Source of the DNA: Lycorma delicatula
Taxonomy: Eukaryota; Arthropoda; Insecta; Hemiptera; Fulgoridae
NCBI RefSeq assembly: GCF_047948215.1
Contig: NC_134458.1
Coordinates: 136,942,536 to 137,006,535, forward strand
DNA length: 64,000 nt
Direction of reading: 5' to 3'
Shown here: in pieces, positions 23,382 through 34,662 of the stretch
Layout: the number at the start of each line of letters is the position of its first letter
Numbering within the stretch: position 1 is the stretch's first letter
The notes under the pieces: generated by a model
Database searches by the model: none
Told to the model about the DNA's origin: nothing
Seen by the model: only the letters and a program-made list of their open reading frames with translations
Made by a program: the position numbers and the translations under genes

Positions 23382-24365
23382 TATGCTTTAGGAATGTTAG
23401 TCTTATTTTGATAAATATTAGGTTGATTTCATAAGAAAGCTACATATTGGTAGCTTTCAACGCCATGGTAATGGGTACCATGATTCGACTTCCGGAAAAT
23501 TTCGATATATCTTTGAGTTTCACATCCCCTAGTCCCCAAAACCACCGTCAGTTTAAAAGTTTATACATACGTTTATATATATATATATATATATATATAT
23601 TTCACTTTCTTGTGGACGCGATAACTGCCGTAATTTTGTGCCAATTACTTTCAAATTGTTACATAAAATATAACGATCCAATATATTGGTCAAGTTCGTT
23701 AATGGGGAAAATTAGACTATGGGGGTGGAAATGGGGGGCTTTTTCGAAAAAACGAAATATTGCTATAACTTTTTAATTAAGTAAAATATCGAATTCGTTT
23801 AAGTTCCTACGAAACTTTGGATAAGGGCCTAAAACTTATAAAAAGGTTTTTGATATACAACCATTGGCTCAGGGGATGGAAAAAATGAGGTTTCGTAGAC
23901 AAAAAAATCATACCTCCCTTAATAGGTACAGTATTGAATCGGTTTAAAGTGGTCGTTGTCCTCAGGAAAACATTACCTGAAACTTTTGTCTGAAACAATT
24001 TTTGATATGACCAACCCTTATGGCAAGGGATGACCAAAATATTGCTGGAATTGTAAAAATATGGGGCTTGTCGTATGCTAAAAAAGTGAAATATTTTTTC
24101 ACATGAAGCCATTGTCGTATTCAGTAAATTTGAAGTTTTTCTTAACTTTAAGGTGGAAATCATTTTTATCCCCTGCTTAGCACCGGTAAAATCTACCTCC
24201 GCCTTCCGGCGTGCCGAAAGGATTTTTTTAAAGGAGTAGGTATGGTATTGAAATTCAGCTAGTTACAGCTTAAAACGAGAAAGTTATGAAACTCACTGGT
24301 TTTTTTTTTCATTTTATAAAGATAGTTTTTTTTTGTTGCTGCATATTTTCCTAATTTAGAAATAT
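23382..24365 (+). repeat. Repeat family X interrupted by an H2 element
   Basis: The left part (23382-23419, TTAGGAATGTTAGTCTTATT) and right part (24228-24365, GGTATTGAAATTCAGCTAGT) are contiguous in the copy at 25914-26085. This identifies 23420-24227 as an insertion and gives the pre-insertion junction directly. Confidence 0.8.
23420..24227 (+). mobile_element. Non-autonomous hairpin-ended element (family H2), copy 2
   Basis: About 808 bp, starting near AGGTTGATTTCATAAG and ending just after the hairpin CCTTCCGGC-GT-GCCGAAAGG (24202-24221). It matches copy 1 (9343-10039) in opposite orientation across its length, with a (TA)n expansion at 23573-23600 that is shorter in copy 1. The ORFs at 23447-23776 (plus) and 24163-23807 (minus) are not conserved as proteins between copies. 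The one-sided terminal hairpin and insertion at a TT-rich site recall Helitron/Helentron-type elements, but I do not see a CTRR end. Confidence 0.8.
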
Positions 24366-24369
24366 ACAG

Positions 24370-24640
24370 AGATTATTTCAGATTAATTATTTTTTATAAA
24401 ATGTCAAGATTAACATCATTAAAAATTTATTAATACATCAAAATTGAGTAATTTCTTTATATTACATTTTTAAGAAAATTCTTGCATATTTATTTTAATT
24501 TTATTCGAAAATTTATTTACGATAAAAATAATAGTAAGACGTAGATCAAGTCTTGACAATGGAATAAAATATTTATCTAAACGAATATAAAAAGTTATAT
24601 TTACATCTCTTCTTTTGTTTGATATAATATTAAAGAAAAA
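24370..24640. other. AT-rich spacer
   Basis: No gene recognised. The minus-strand frame 24823-24470 reads through a CT-rich complement of the purine flank and is S/L/F-rich noise. Confidence 0.4.
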
Positions 24641-24649
24641 AGAAAAGGA

Positions 24650-25380
24650 AGTAGGAAGTGTTTCAACTAACATAAGTATGAAGGTATAGTGATACGAAAG
24701 AGGGATTAGGTGAGAAGGAGAAGGAGGGATAAAGTGAGATTGAGATAAAGATAGGAAGAGAGAGAGAGATCGAGCGGTGAGCGAGAGAAAAGCAGTGAAC
24801 CAACACTGAAGCAGAAGCAGCAATCCTCGTCTGGTACGTATAATGAATGGTTTAATTCAGTCATACCTTACCAGAATGAGTTACGAGACAGACGGACGAG
24901 CTAGCAGGAGGCTGGCTGCTATAGTGGCGGCACTGAAGCCGGCCTCGGAGCCTGGAGCCGGTGCATTGTTAAGATAAGGTTGAGGAGCGAGGGTGGTGGA
25001 TATAGTGGATGAAAAGGGGGTGCTTTGTGTTTTTCCTACGCTGATGAAATTTAAAGCATCCCCCGTCCTTCTCCGAGCCGACAGCTCTTGCCCATAAAAG
25101 CAATAAAGGACGGATAAGGGGGATGTCCCGAGTCACAATTTATAGACGGCCAACGAGGGCATATTTCAGCCGGGCCGTATGAATCTGACGTCGACTAGAA
25201 TAATTTCTGCGTGCAAATGAACTAGTGGCAGCGGTATAGAAACGAGGAAAAACCGACTGGGCTTCTGTTCTGACTCAGATATCACCCACCTAAATCCCCC
25301 CCTCGCCAGACACCACCGCCGACGAGTAACCTAAGTTACGCCTTAGTAACCTTAACAGTTTGTAACGTACTAATTGTTTT
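24650..25380. promoter_or_regulatory. Candidate regulatory island 3
   Basis: The purine flank at 24650-24800 (GAGAAGGAGAAGGAGGGAT, (GA)5 near 24760) is followed by a GC-rich core with no ORF (24880-25250) and a C-rich flank (25260-25325, CACCCACC, CCCCCCTCGCC). Core words are CCCATAAAAGCAATAAAGG (about 25091), ACAATTTATAGACGG (about 25135), a CRE-like TGACGTCG (about 25187) and GTGCAAATGA (about 25210). It is the clearest of the islands because no reading frame competes with a regulatory reading. Confidence 0.35.
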
Positions 25381-25389
25381 TCATTAAAA

Positions 25390-25910
25390 TAGTACTACAG
25401 TATTAATCAACATTATGAATACAAGTACAATACTAGGAATATAAATGACTTGAAACGATAATGAAACGGACAATGAACTAACTGTACAACATGTCAATGA
25501 GCAAGATATTATCACATTTTTTCTTAAGACTTTTTTCTTAATTTAAAATAATACATTCAGGAACTTAATGAACATAATACATTAAACAATAACGATATAT
25601 AACTAAAATTAAAAGCAAGGAAAAATCTAATTTAATTAAACTGATATAATGTAAACAATTTGTGACGTACGTAACACCGATTAACCGTAATACACATAAA
25701 GAGTTTTAAATGTCAAGAGTTTTTATCTTCTGTTTACGTGAAGTTCTCTAGGCTTTTTCTAATTTGCTGTCTTTATTCAATCGTTTAATTAATTAATGTT
25801 TAATCTTAATTACTGAAATCTTACCACTGAGATTTAATTAACGGCACTGTCTCTATATTAGTCAGCCTGGAATAGGAAGATATGAAATTTGAAACTAATA
25901 TATTTTTTTT
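25390..25910. other. AT-rich spacer without supported genes
   Basis: No ORF or repeat recognised. Confidence 0.5.
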
Positions 25911-25913
25911 AAT

Positions 25914-26085
25914 GTATGCTTAGGAATGTTAGTCTTATTTTGATAATATTTTAAAAGAAATAGGGATGGTATTGTAATTCAGCTAGTTACAGCTTAAAAC
26001 AAGAAAATTATGAATCTCACTGACGATTTTTTTAAATTTTATAAAGATAGATTTTTTTTGTATTGCTGCATATTTTAACTAATTT
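25914..26085 (+). repeat. Repeat family X, uninterrupted copy
   Basis: It runs from TATGCTTAGGAATGTTAG through GATAATATTTTAAAAG and GGTATTGTAATTCAGC to TTGCTGCATATTTTAAC. It is collinear with the two halves flanking the insertion at 23420-24227 and serves as the empty-site reference. Confidence 0.8.
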
Positions 26086-26164
26086 ATATAGTTTAATATA
26101 TAGTAATATATAGTTTATTAAATTAGTTCATAAACTTCTTTTAATGCCATTCATTTTTTTTCCC

Positions 26165-26460
26165 TCAGATGATTTTAATTTTTAGGACTATGTCCTCAAT
26201 TATGTGTGTTATTTATTATAAGCTTTGTCTCTATTACTCCTATTTTATCAAATTAACGAGACGTCTTAATATCTAAGGTCGTTGACCTATAAGATTCTGT
26301 TGTATAGTATTTTGTCAAAAGTTTCTTTCCTTTCCTATTTGCTTTAAGACAGCTTCATTTTTTTATTTATCGACCTATCTAATTCTCACATTCTCCTACA
26401 AAGTCGCATTTTAAGGGTCTTTACTCTTCTCCTTTCTGTTTTCCTGATATCCTTTGAGAC
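26165..26460 (-). pseudogene. LINE family L2-type C-terminal relic, copy 1
   Basis: On the minus strand from about 26455, translation gives IRKTERRRVKTLKMRLCRRM, a stop, then NEAVLKQIGKERNF and, after a stop, NTIQQNLIG. This parallels the C-terminal block that follows the RT in the other three fragments (44927, 49640, 61250): a TWT(I/L)xK..RRxLxxFExWxxRRM segment, an NEEVL block and a WIGH(V/I)L block. Several stops show it is old. I use 'L2-type' only as a local label; the LINE clade is not determined. Confidence 0.6.
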
Positions 26461-26469
26461 TAAAATTGG

Positions 26470-27200
26470 GCTTAAGTGTAGTTGTGAAAAAATGAATGTA
26501 ATAAATATTAAATAAATTATAATAAAGTTTTATATAACTTACAATAAATTTGTGTTCATCCGAATGTGAAAAAGCGTGAACAAAACAAGGCTGCGTGTCC
26601 TAATTTCATTATTTGTAAAACTAATGATTGCCAAGTAGCAACTTTTCTCATTAGTTTAATGGGAAATGTAATTATTTCATATAGATAAAACATCAACAAT
26701 AGACTTTGCTCCAAATTTTTAAATTTCATTATTGTATAATTCTTATCCATGCAAATATTTTTATTAAACGTTTTTCTTAAGCGATTTAAATTTTAATAAT
26801 TTATATTTTTACAATATTAAGTGCATTTCTTCACAAAATGCCGTCATGGTAATCTAAAATGATGCATTTATATTTTTAAAGTGAAGAATCCGTCACCAAG
26901 GCTTTCAACAGACCTTCAGGATCACTTTAACGAAATTCATTTGTCGGTGTAAACAGTCGATTATTTAAAATAAAGATATGCGTAGTGATTCATTATTTTA
27001 CGTGCTTGTAATCATTCCAATTTTTTTTTTTTTTTTTTTTGACACTAGCCACTGAAGGACCACATAAAATATTTAATTTCAAGCTAGTTTTTTAGCTCTC
27101 CCATACTCCTTCATTCTTTCACTGTCCTGCTTCCTTCTTTTTTCGACCATCTTAGGTTAGCGCATTCTTTCTTCTCTTTCTGGATCCCTTTGAATTCTAC
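26470..27200. other. AT-rich spacer without supported genes
   Basis: A T21-type homopolymer lies near 27020-27040. No gene or repeat recognised. Confidence 0.5.
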
Positions 27201-27210
27201 GGTTTTTTTC

Positions 27211-27282
27211 CTAAGTACTCTGTTTTTTAAATCCGTCACGTTAAGCAATCGTGACGGATTTAAAAGATAGAAGAGTACTTAG
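27211..27282. repeat. 72-bp imperfect palindrome
   Basis: CTAAGTACTCT (27211-27221) pairs with AGAGTACTTAG (27272-27282). Inside it, AAATCCGTCACG (27229-27240) pairs with CGTGACGGATTT (27250-27261) around a 9-base loop. It sits at the left edge of the decayed ORF family below. Confidence 0.9.
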
Positions 27283-27289
27283 TAAGTGT

Positions 27290-28915
27290 TATGATACTGA
27301 GTAAAAGTGTTATGAACTTTATTTTGAGTGTAAAGTCGGGGACCAAACAAGCACCTGGGCCCCACATATCTGTTGTTTATCGTGTTCTAGGCTTCTCACT
27401 ACATAGGAATTGGCACACGCCATATGCCATTTGCTATTCCTATGATTTGGAAGGAACCCAAAGAACACTCGTCTGACTGTTATTCCTGCTTAACAAACAT
27501 TAAAGGAATTACTTCAAAATCAAGCATACAGTGGTGTACCCTAACTTCCAGTCTGCAATGAGATCAGTTCCACACTGTGAATAATTGCCCATACCAAATC
27601 CTCCAGAAGGTGTGACATTAGATGAAGAGAACTCAGAGTCTGATGGAAGTAAGGAAGAAAAAGAAACAGATTCTGGTGATACAAATTAAAGCAGTTCATC
27701 TGAGCCTCATTTACCTACTCAAGAAAATCTTAACGATCTCATTCGAGATTTAAAGTTATCCAAAAAACAGTCTGAAATGCTTGCCATCCGGCTAAAAGGA
27801 TAGAATCTTCATCAAAAGTATACAAAGATATGTACTTATCGTAATCGCTATTCTGCATTTCAGACTATTTTTTTGAGGAAAATGGCTTAATGTTTTGTAA
27901 TGACATTTGTTCACTTATGGAGACACTTTGTAATGAGCATAACCCAACTGATTTGCGCTTGTTCACTGATTCCTGTAAAGTTAGTTTAAAAGCTGTGCTT
28001 CTGCAAATTGGCAATAAATTCCCATCAGTACCTGTGGCTCACTGTACTAGTATGAAAGAAACATATGAAATCTTTAAATGTATGATGGAAAAGATTTAAT
28101 ATGCAGTGTATGAATGGAATATTTGTAGTGATTTGAAGGTAATTGCACTTATTTTTGGTCTACAGCTTGGTTAAAATACACAAAGTACTGTTGATTTTTT
28201 TGTGAGTGGGATAGTAGGGACAGAAACACACGATGTCATTACAAAAGAATGGCCTAAACGCTAATCACTCATTCCTGAACAGAAAAATGGGAAACGTGAC
28301 CCATTGTGTAAACCTAAAAATTTGTATCTACCTTCGTTACATATCAAACTAGGATTAATGAAGAAATTCGTCAAGGCCATGGAATACTCCTGGTTTCATG
28401 TACTTAAAACAGACGTTTACTAAAATTAATGATGCAAAAATTAATTAAAGAAGGAATATTTGTGGATCCACAAATACGATCACTAATGCATGATATAAAA
28501 TTTGAGGAACTATTGAATCCACTGGAGAAAGCAGCTTGGCAAACATTTAAAAATGTTATTCAACATTTTTTTTGGGAAATCGAAAGGCAGAAAATTACCA
28601 TGATATTGTCAACGATCTTAAAACATCTTAAAAAAATTTGCGTTGTAATTTGTCCTTAAAAGTGCACTTCCTGTACACGCACCTAGATTTCTTCCCGGAA
28701 AATCTTGGCGCACTGAGCGATGAGCACAGGAAACATTTTCATCAGGAGATTTTAGCCACGGAACGAGGTATCAAGGTAAATATTGCCTTGATACCCCAGC
28801 CCACTTGATGGTCCAACAATAATCAGCCAGCCCAATGTGCTGGCCGATTATTGTTGGACTATCAAGTGGAAGGTTCTGCGAAATATAGCAGAATATTGTC
28901 ATTTCTTATTTTCTA
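27290..28915 (+). pseudogene. Decayed copy of a repetitive insect protein family, suspected transposase-like
   Basis: Translation across frames gives, in order: an acidic DEENSESDGSKEEKE stretch (about 27620), LNDLIRDLKLSKKQSEMLAI (about 27730-27790), FCNDICSLMETL (about 27893), a 69-codon open piece at 27890-28099 with LRLFTDSCKVSLKAVLLQIGNK, ICSDLK-like and W-D/R-rich CFLCEWD-type sequence (partly lost, about 28120-28220), LHIKLGLMKKFVKA (about 28338-28380), a 76-codon open piece at 28429-28659 with LIKEGIFVDPQI and LNPLEKAAWQTFKNV, then HLDFFPENLGALSDEHRKHFHQ (about 28680-28745). I recall this order as a protein repeated in many insect genomes without a known function. The copy is dead. 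No terminal repeats seen. Confidence 0.65.
28767..28869. repeat. Two adjacent hairpins inside the decayed ORF
   Basis: GGTATCAAGG (28767-28776) pairs with CCTTGATACC (28786-28795). A 30-base arm (28801-28830) pairs with 28840-28869 around a 9-base loop, with two mismatches. The right arm, read forward, encodes the expected LADYCWTIKW family sequence, so the left arm is an inverted extra copy inserted into the gene. Confidence 0.9.
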
Positions 28916-28919
28916 GGTG

Positions 28920-31340
28920 AGCCAAATGTTTGAATACTATGTTGTTAACAATACGGAAATTATTAAAACGTTTGAAACTATAAATTACTGTCTCACGGAA
29001 ACCTTGCCTGATGGGGAAAAAAAATATCATATTTGAGTCAGGAGAAAAAATACTATGAGAACATATATTTTTCTTCCCGAGACAAAAAAATATATTCTTT
29101 TTTATTCTCTAGTATAGTTAACACCAATATACATTCTGTTAAAAAATTACCGGGAATTTGTATCTTAAAAGAGCCAGTCGAATGATTTATTAAAAATCGT
29201 TTTTTTCCGTAAGATGGTAGCACTGTACTTAATTACTGTGCCTAAAACGATCACGATCTGCCAATTTTTTTAAAGCAGCTGGTTGAATCAGTCCACATCA
29301 GTAGTGCATCACGATTTTTACAATGAACAAACTTATTGAAGAGTTTCCTTAAATATTGTGTTGCGAACGGAATTTCGCGTGCCGACTCGCTAAAAATGTT
29401 AGAAAAGACTTATTAGTGAATTAGTTTTATCAAAAACACGTGCTTACCAGTGGTACCAAGCACCAAAATTAATAGATGAAAACAAAAGTGCTACAATTTC
29501 GTCGACATTCACCTGCATATAAAAATAACTTTGGAATAAATTTCACATTTTACTACAGTATAATCATACTTTAAAGATAATGTATATAGTTAAGCAAATT
29601 ATTGCAGATTGTGTTATGAATAAATATTAGCCCTTACTTCTGATATTCATCTTTCTTAAAATTTAAACATTTAAGTTTCAAAACTGAGTAATTTTCAGTC
29701 ATATTCCCCTTGAGCCAAACGATCGAAAGTATACAAACGTTTGACACTTTTCATTGGAAAGCCAAAAAAAACAAAAACAAACGCTTCCCTCTTCTAAAAT
29801 TAAATTATTGAAATTTCAAAACAAAATTTTTTTATTTCATTTTCAGTTCAAATAAATTTCCTTCTCTTCTCATAAGTTTTTTATTTCTTTTATTCATTTT
29901 TTATTATTTACTCATTTGAGATAAAAAAGGATTATATCTTAACGGAAATAAACTGTTGATTTCATTTTAATAATTTATTTTTTATTAATTTTTTATTTAA
30001 AGTTTTTGTTTTTAGGTAATCTAAATAAACTCAATTATTTCTAACTGGAATACAACTAATCTAAAAATTCAGTTAAAAATAGTTACTACATTTAAAGAAA
30101 AAAAAATTTTTATGTAAGCAAGAACTTACTTAATTTTTTCTTTTAAATATCTTACAATAATAAACAATCATTCACACTTACTGTATATGTGCTATAAATA
30201 AAAATCTTAAAAATTTCTCTAAAAATATTTTGGGTCTCGTGCTATCTCGAAATGTGAATATGCATTTTTCGAATAAGACTACAATAAAATAACTGCAACA
30301 ACGTAATTAAAACGTAATCTTTCAATTTTACGAATTATTAATTTTAACTGTAGAATTTTTTTTATCTATTGTTTAACTGATAGATACCCTTCCTTCCACA
30401 TGTGTGTCTTTCAGGTAAGACATCGGTGTGAGAACATGATATTTATTCATGTCAAATGATAAAATTTTATTAACCTACATAAATTCTTTAATGAACAATT
30501 TTCTTTTTTTAATTGTTAGGGTAAAATGTAATACATAGAATAATCCTTTTTTCATTTGATTTCATTCACTACATAATACGATTAAGTGTTAATCAGTAAT
30601 TTCGCGGTAGTAAAACATTACAGTGTGAAAAGTTTTGTGTAATGTTTAAACAAACACAAACGAAGATTTCGAAAGTTAGTAAAACATATTGACACTTGTC
30701 AATATGATATTCATACGGAAAACAGAAACAGCTTAAAGATTTCTCTGGAACGCTAAAATTAAAGTTATATGTAAAGTTACAATTAAAGTTTAGTGCTTGT
30801 CAAACATTAAAACTGCTATGTTTTCAACATTTCAAAAACGTTACTCCGCCTCAAATTTTTCACTGGAGAAACAATTTAACAAAAAGGAAAAAAAGGATTC
30901 AATTTTGTACACGTAAAGTTAAATCTTCTGCACTAAAACTACTCTATAAATAACTCTCAAATCTTTCCCTCTATATATTTTAATCTTTTCATTAACAAAA
31001 ATTTGTAAGAGTAGTCCACTATATTCATGTAAAAATCCACACATACAGAAATTTATGTGAAAGCTCTCTTATACAGATTAGACTATTTTACGTATATCGA
31101 AATTAAATATCTTAAAATCAATTATTACCGTAAAGTTAAGAAAAAATAATCGCAATGAATTAACTTGTAATAATAAAAACAATAAAATAAAATTTTAACA
31201 CATTGAATGTGAAAAAAGCGGACCTTAAAAATCAACAAACAATATTTATGTATTTAAAACTTTTGATATGTATTATATAGATATATATTTCAAGTACTTT
31301 TTTTATCGGTTAAAAACTGAATTATTGAAGGTGAAATGCA
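28920..31340. other. AT-rich stretch without supported genes
   Basis: No ORF over 60 codons and no repeat recognised. It begins with diverged sequence that may be the 3' part of the decayed element (to about 29560), but I cannot mark its end. Confidence 0.45.
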
Positions 31341-31349
31341 TTATTGTAG

Positions 31350-32230
31350 AGTCACGCGGGAAAACGAATTAAAGTGAAAAATCCGCAGGATTTGCTGTTT
31401 GTCCGAATAGAGAGGTGACGAGTAAAAAAGATAAAGAGGAAAAATTCGGTATGTAAACTAGGATGAGAGGTAGGGTAGTAGTGGTAGAAGGGTTGTAAAC
31501 CTTCACAAATAAACACACGCGCATACACAAAACTCGCGAACTGAGCGAGGTAAACTGTAAGTATATCAGGTGTGTGTTTGTATGCGTGTCAGGATGTCAA
31601 ATGATAATATCAGTTTGTGAGATAATCGAGATCCCACAACTACGCTCACACAGCATCATATGTATGTCATCAGTCGTGGAATTTGGTATATTTTTCTGTC
31701 TGATCAAATAACGTAACCCCGACATATATATAAAAGTACAATACTTTTTTTTCACTATATACATAGTAGCGTGTATATACGATGCATATATATCTACGGT
31801 CAGACAGACTGATTTGTATTGACGATTCGACGTACGTACCGCATACCAAACCCATCAAATGACATCCTGCTGAGGTGAGTTATCTTTCGTCATTTCAACT
31901 AAAAAAAAAAAACACGTATAAAAATACCCACACGCAAATGGATGTATAGACTGATTGATAACCATTAAAACTGAGATCACTTATTAATGCCTTTAGATAT
32001 TCCCCTGGTGGTATATATATTCGCCGTATATTGACAGGTTTTCACACACACATACACGTTTACCTCCCTCCCTCCAAAACTTCCACCGTCACACCCGCCT
32101 ATTAACCCATTTCTACCCGTTACATAACCACCTTTCACACAGCCTCTTCACCCACCTCTTCGTCACTACCTCGCAGCTCCTCATCATATCATCCCCCTCC
32201 TAAACGAGCACAAAGTTACACGTCAGTTTT
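31350..32230. promoter_or_regulatory. Candidate regulatory island 4
   Basis: The left flank (31405-31500) is purine-rich (AAGATAAAGAGGAAAAA, GATGAGAGGTAGGGTAG). The middle is mixed with TG/CA runs, and the right flank (32045-32215) is strongly pyrimidine-rich (CCTCCCTCCCTCC, CCACCTCTTCGTCACTACC). The minus-strand frame 31858-31670 has no motif. Its core is less GC-rich than in islands 2 and 3, so this is one of the weaker members. Confidence 0.22.
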
Positions 32231-32239
32231 GACTTTATA

Positions 32240-34050
32240 TATATGTTCACTGATAAGCATACTCTTCATCCGTATACAATCTCTTTTAATCTATTTTCAT
32301 AAACCTCCATTTCTAAAAACAAAATAAAAACAACTCATCTCTGATTTATAGGCTTTTATTCGAAGATTATAGTAGCTATTCTAGGTGTGCTTTTTTAAAA
32401 TTATCTTGTTTTTACCTTTTTTGTCACCTTTAAAACACAACATTTACAAATACATTTATACTAATTAATATCAATGTTTATTTTTGATTAAATTGATTGT
32501 TACTAGTAACAATATGTAAATATTTACATATATACGAGTATAAACGTCAAAAATTTTGTTTTTACAGATTCAAAAGGAAACAAGAAATAAAAGTAAAGAA
32601 TATTCGATAAACGGTTTACTTTCGATTATGGTTAAAAAGTTGTAGAAATTTCTGTACAAAATTTAGATTAGTAAGATTACTACAATTCTACGAGTAACAA
32701 ATACAGGTAAAACAGTGTGGTTTTCAGTCAAATTTTACTTGATGAATTAAAAAAAAAGCAAAGAAATTAAAAATTACCCAAAAATTTGATACGAAAAATG
32801 TAATTTATACGGATTAAAATTTTCTTATTTTTACTTATGTACATTAATCTCTTCAAAATATAAAAATATTTTTTTTTATTATAAAAAGATTTTTTTTAAA
32901 TGTATCTCTATTAATGTGCTGGCCTATTCCGAAATACACTAATCTTTTGGCTATACAAATATCAAATAACACTTTTTTTTTTCATAATTAACGCATACTC
33001 AATCCTCTGTCTAAGATACAGACAAATATTTTGTATCAATTATTCATAGAAATGAGAATCTAAAAAAAATATTTTAAAATATTCATCAAACGGTATATTA
33101 ACCTATTTTAAAACATTTAATCTTTTTCATTTTTCTCCCAACACCAATTCGAAACCACTCTTCTAAAGAAATCCTCTTTCTATAAAGTTCATTTTTTTAA
33201 TACCAATTCATATAAATTCTCTCTCATCATTTGTTCCGCCTAGGTCTCATTTCTCCCACCCTTGTTGTGTCCTCAGATCTGATTATGAGAGGGAGTGTTT
33301 GCTGATCGGATACGCTCATTAAATAACGTAGGCTGGAAGTTCTTGACAGATCCTTAGATGAATTTAATAATTACCTTAAAATTTATTTTAACCGTATTTC
33401 TAAATTATTTTTTTTATTACTGCAGTCCAAGTATAACTTACTATTTTTCATGCATAAGAGAATAATACCGTATTTACTTGTACATGTTTTCATATTTGGT
33501 TCTGTCTTGAAAATAAAACAGTTTTAAAATATTCAGAACAGTGTTATTAACACACTGAAATGGATATATTAATTTTTTAATCAACGGTCCTGTGTAATAA
33601 AAATAAATAATGCATTATCTTAATTCGGAGAATTGAAATTTTGGTCTCGTCTAGGGAGCTTTTATTAGTCCGATGCTATTCAATTTTAAACTTAATTAGA
33701 AATCAGAAACCTTAAAACACGTTAATACAATTAAGAAAACGCAATCCATATCGTTTTATCAGTGTGAATTGCAATGAAGTAGTTGAATTTTTTCAATATT
33801 GAGAGCTCAAATGAATGAATCTCTAAATGCATTAGGAAGTTGATCAGAGTTTATTATAAAATTAAAGTCAGCGTAAATAAAATCATTTCACATTTCTTTT
33901 CGGTGATGCATATTACCAACTTGTAAACGTATCTTATCCGGAAAATACTAAATAACATGCTGACACAAATTACTAGTTAGTTTAATTAATAGTTTTTTTT
34001 TTTTTATATATAAAAATATATATGAAAAAGCATTTCATAATGCTTTTTCA
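32240..34050. other. AT-rich stretch without supported genes
   Basis: A more complex block at about 33225-33350 (CCGCCTAGGTCTCATTTC, GATCGGATACGCTC) may be an old repeat. No second copy is seen in the window. Confidence 0.4.
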
Positions 34051-34164
34051 TTTTAGACACCAGAAAACATAGGACGACGTGAGAAACATGTTATCAAACG
34101 TTCTCAAGAGACTGGTGAAAAGAATACCGGGATGCTCTCGAACTAAAGTTATTATATATGAAAT

Positions 34165-34290
34165 TACTATTATATCCGGAGGTTCCGGGTTTGAATCCCG
34201 GTTAGGCATAAAATATTTCATACACTACAAAAATTTCGTCTCCATCTCCCACGCACAACCTTCAAACTTATGGGTCAACATCAAGCCAAA
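34165..34290 (+). mobile_element. tRNA-derived SINE family S2, partial
   Basis: A B-box-like GGGTTTGAATCCCG (34187-34200) is followed by GTTAGGCATAAAATATTTC and a tail with ACTACAAAAATTTCGTC. It aligns with the minus-strand copy at 39290-39425. No A box or tRNA cloverleaf is present, so it is a SINE piece and not a tRNA gene. Confidence 0.6.
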
Positions 34291-34662
34291 AAAAAATATA
34301 TATGAATATTAATCGGCTTGAAATTTAAATATTGGTTCATTTATTTGAACTAGAATTATTCCAAAACCAAGCTACGCGTCTTATTGTTGGAACAATTAAG
34401 GCAGCTTCATTTCTGGTCAAACCAGCAACTATAATCAAAATAAAAATAATTGCATTTCGATACTTCCTAGTATAGCAACTAGAATAAAGATAGATAGGCA
34501 GTTGAAAACATAAAATTATTCTTATTATCATGTTTATAGGATTAAAAGGTACTTAATGAATGATAAAAGTTTATTCTAGGAACTGAAAAAAAAAAACATT
34601 GCACTTTCAGTACATTCTATACTTATAATGTTTTCCTGAACCTAAATGGTTAAAAATATTTA

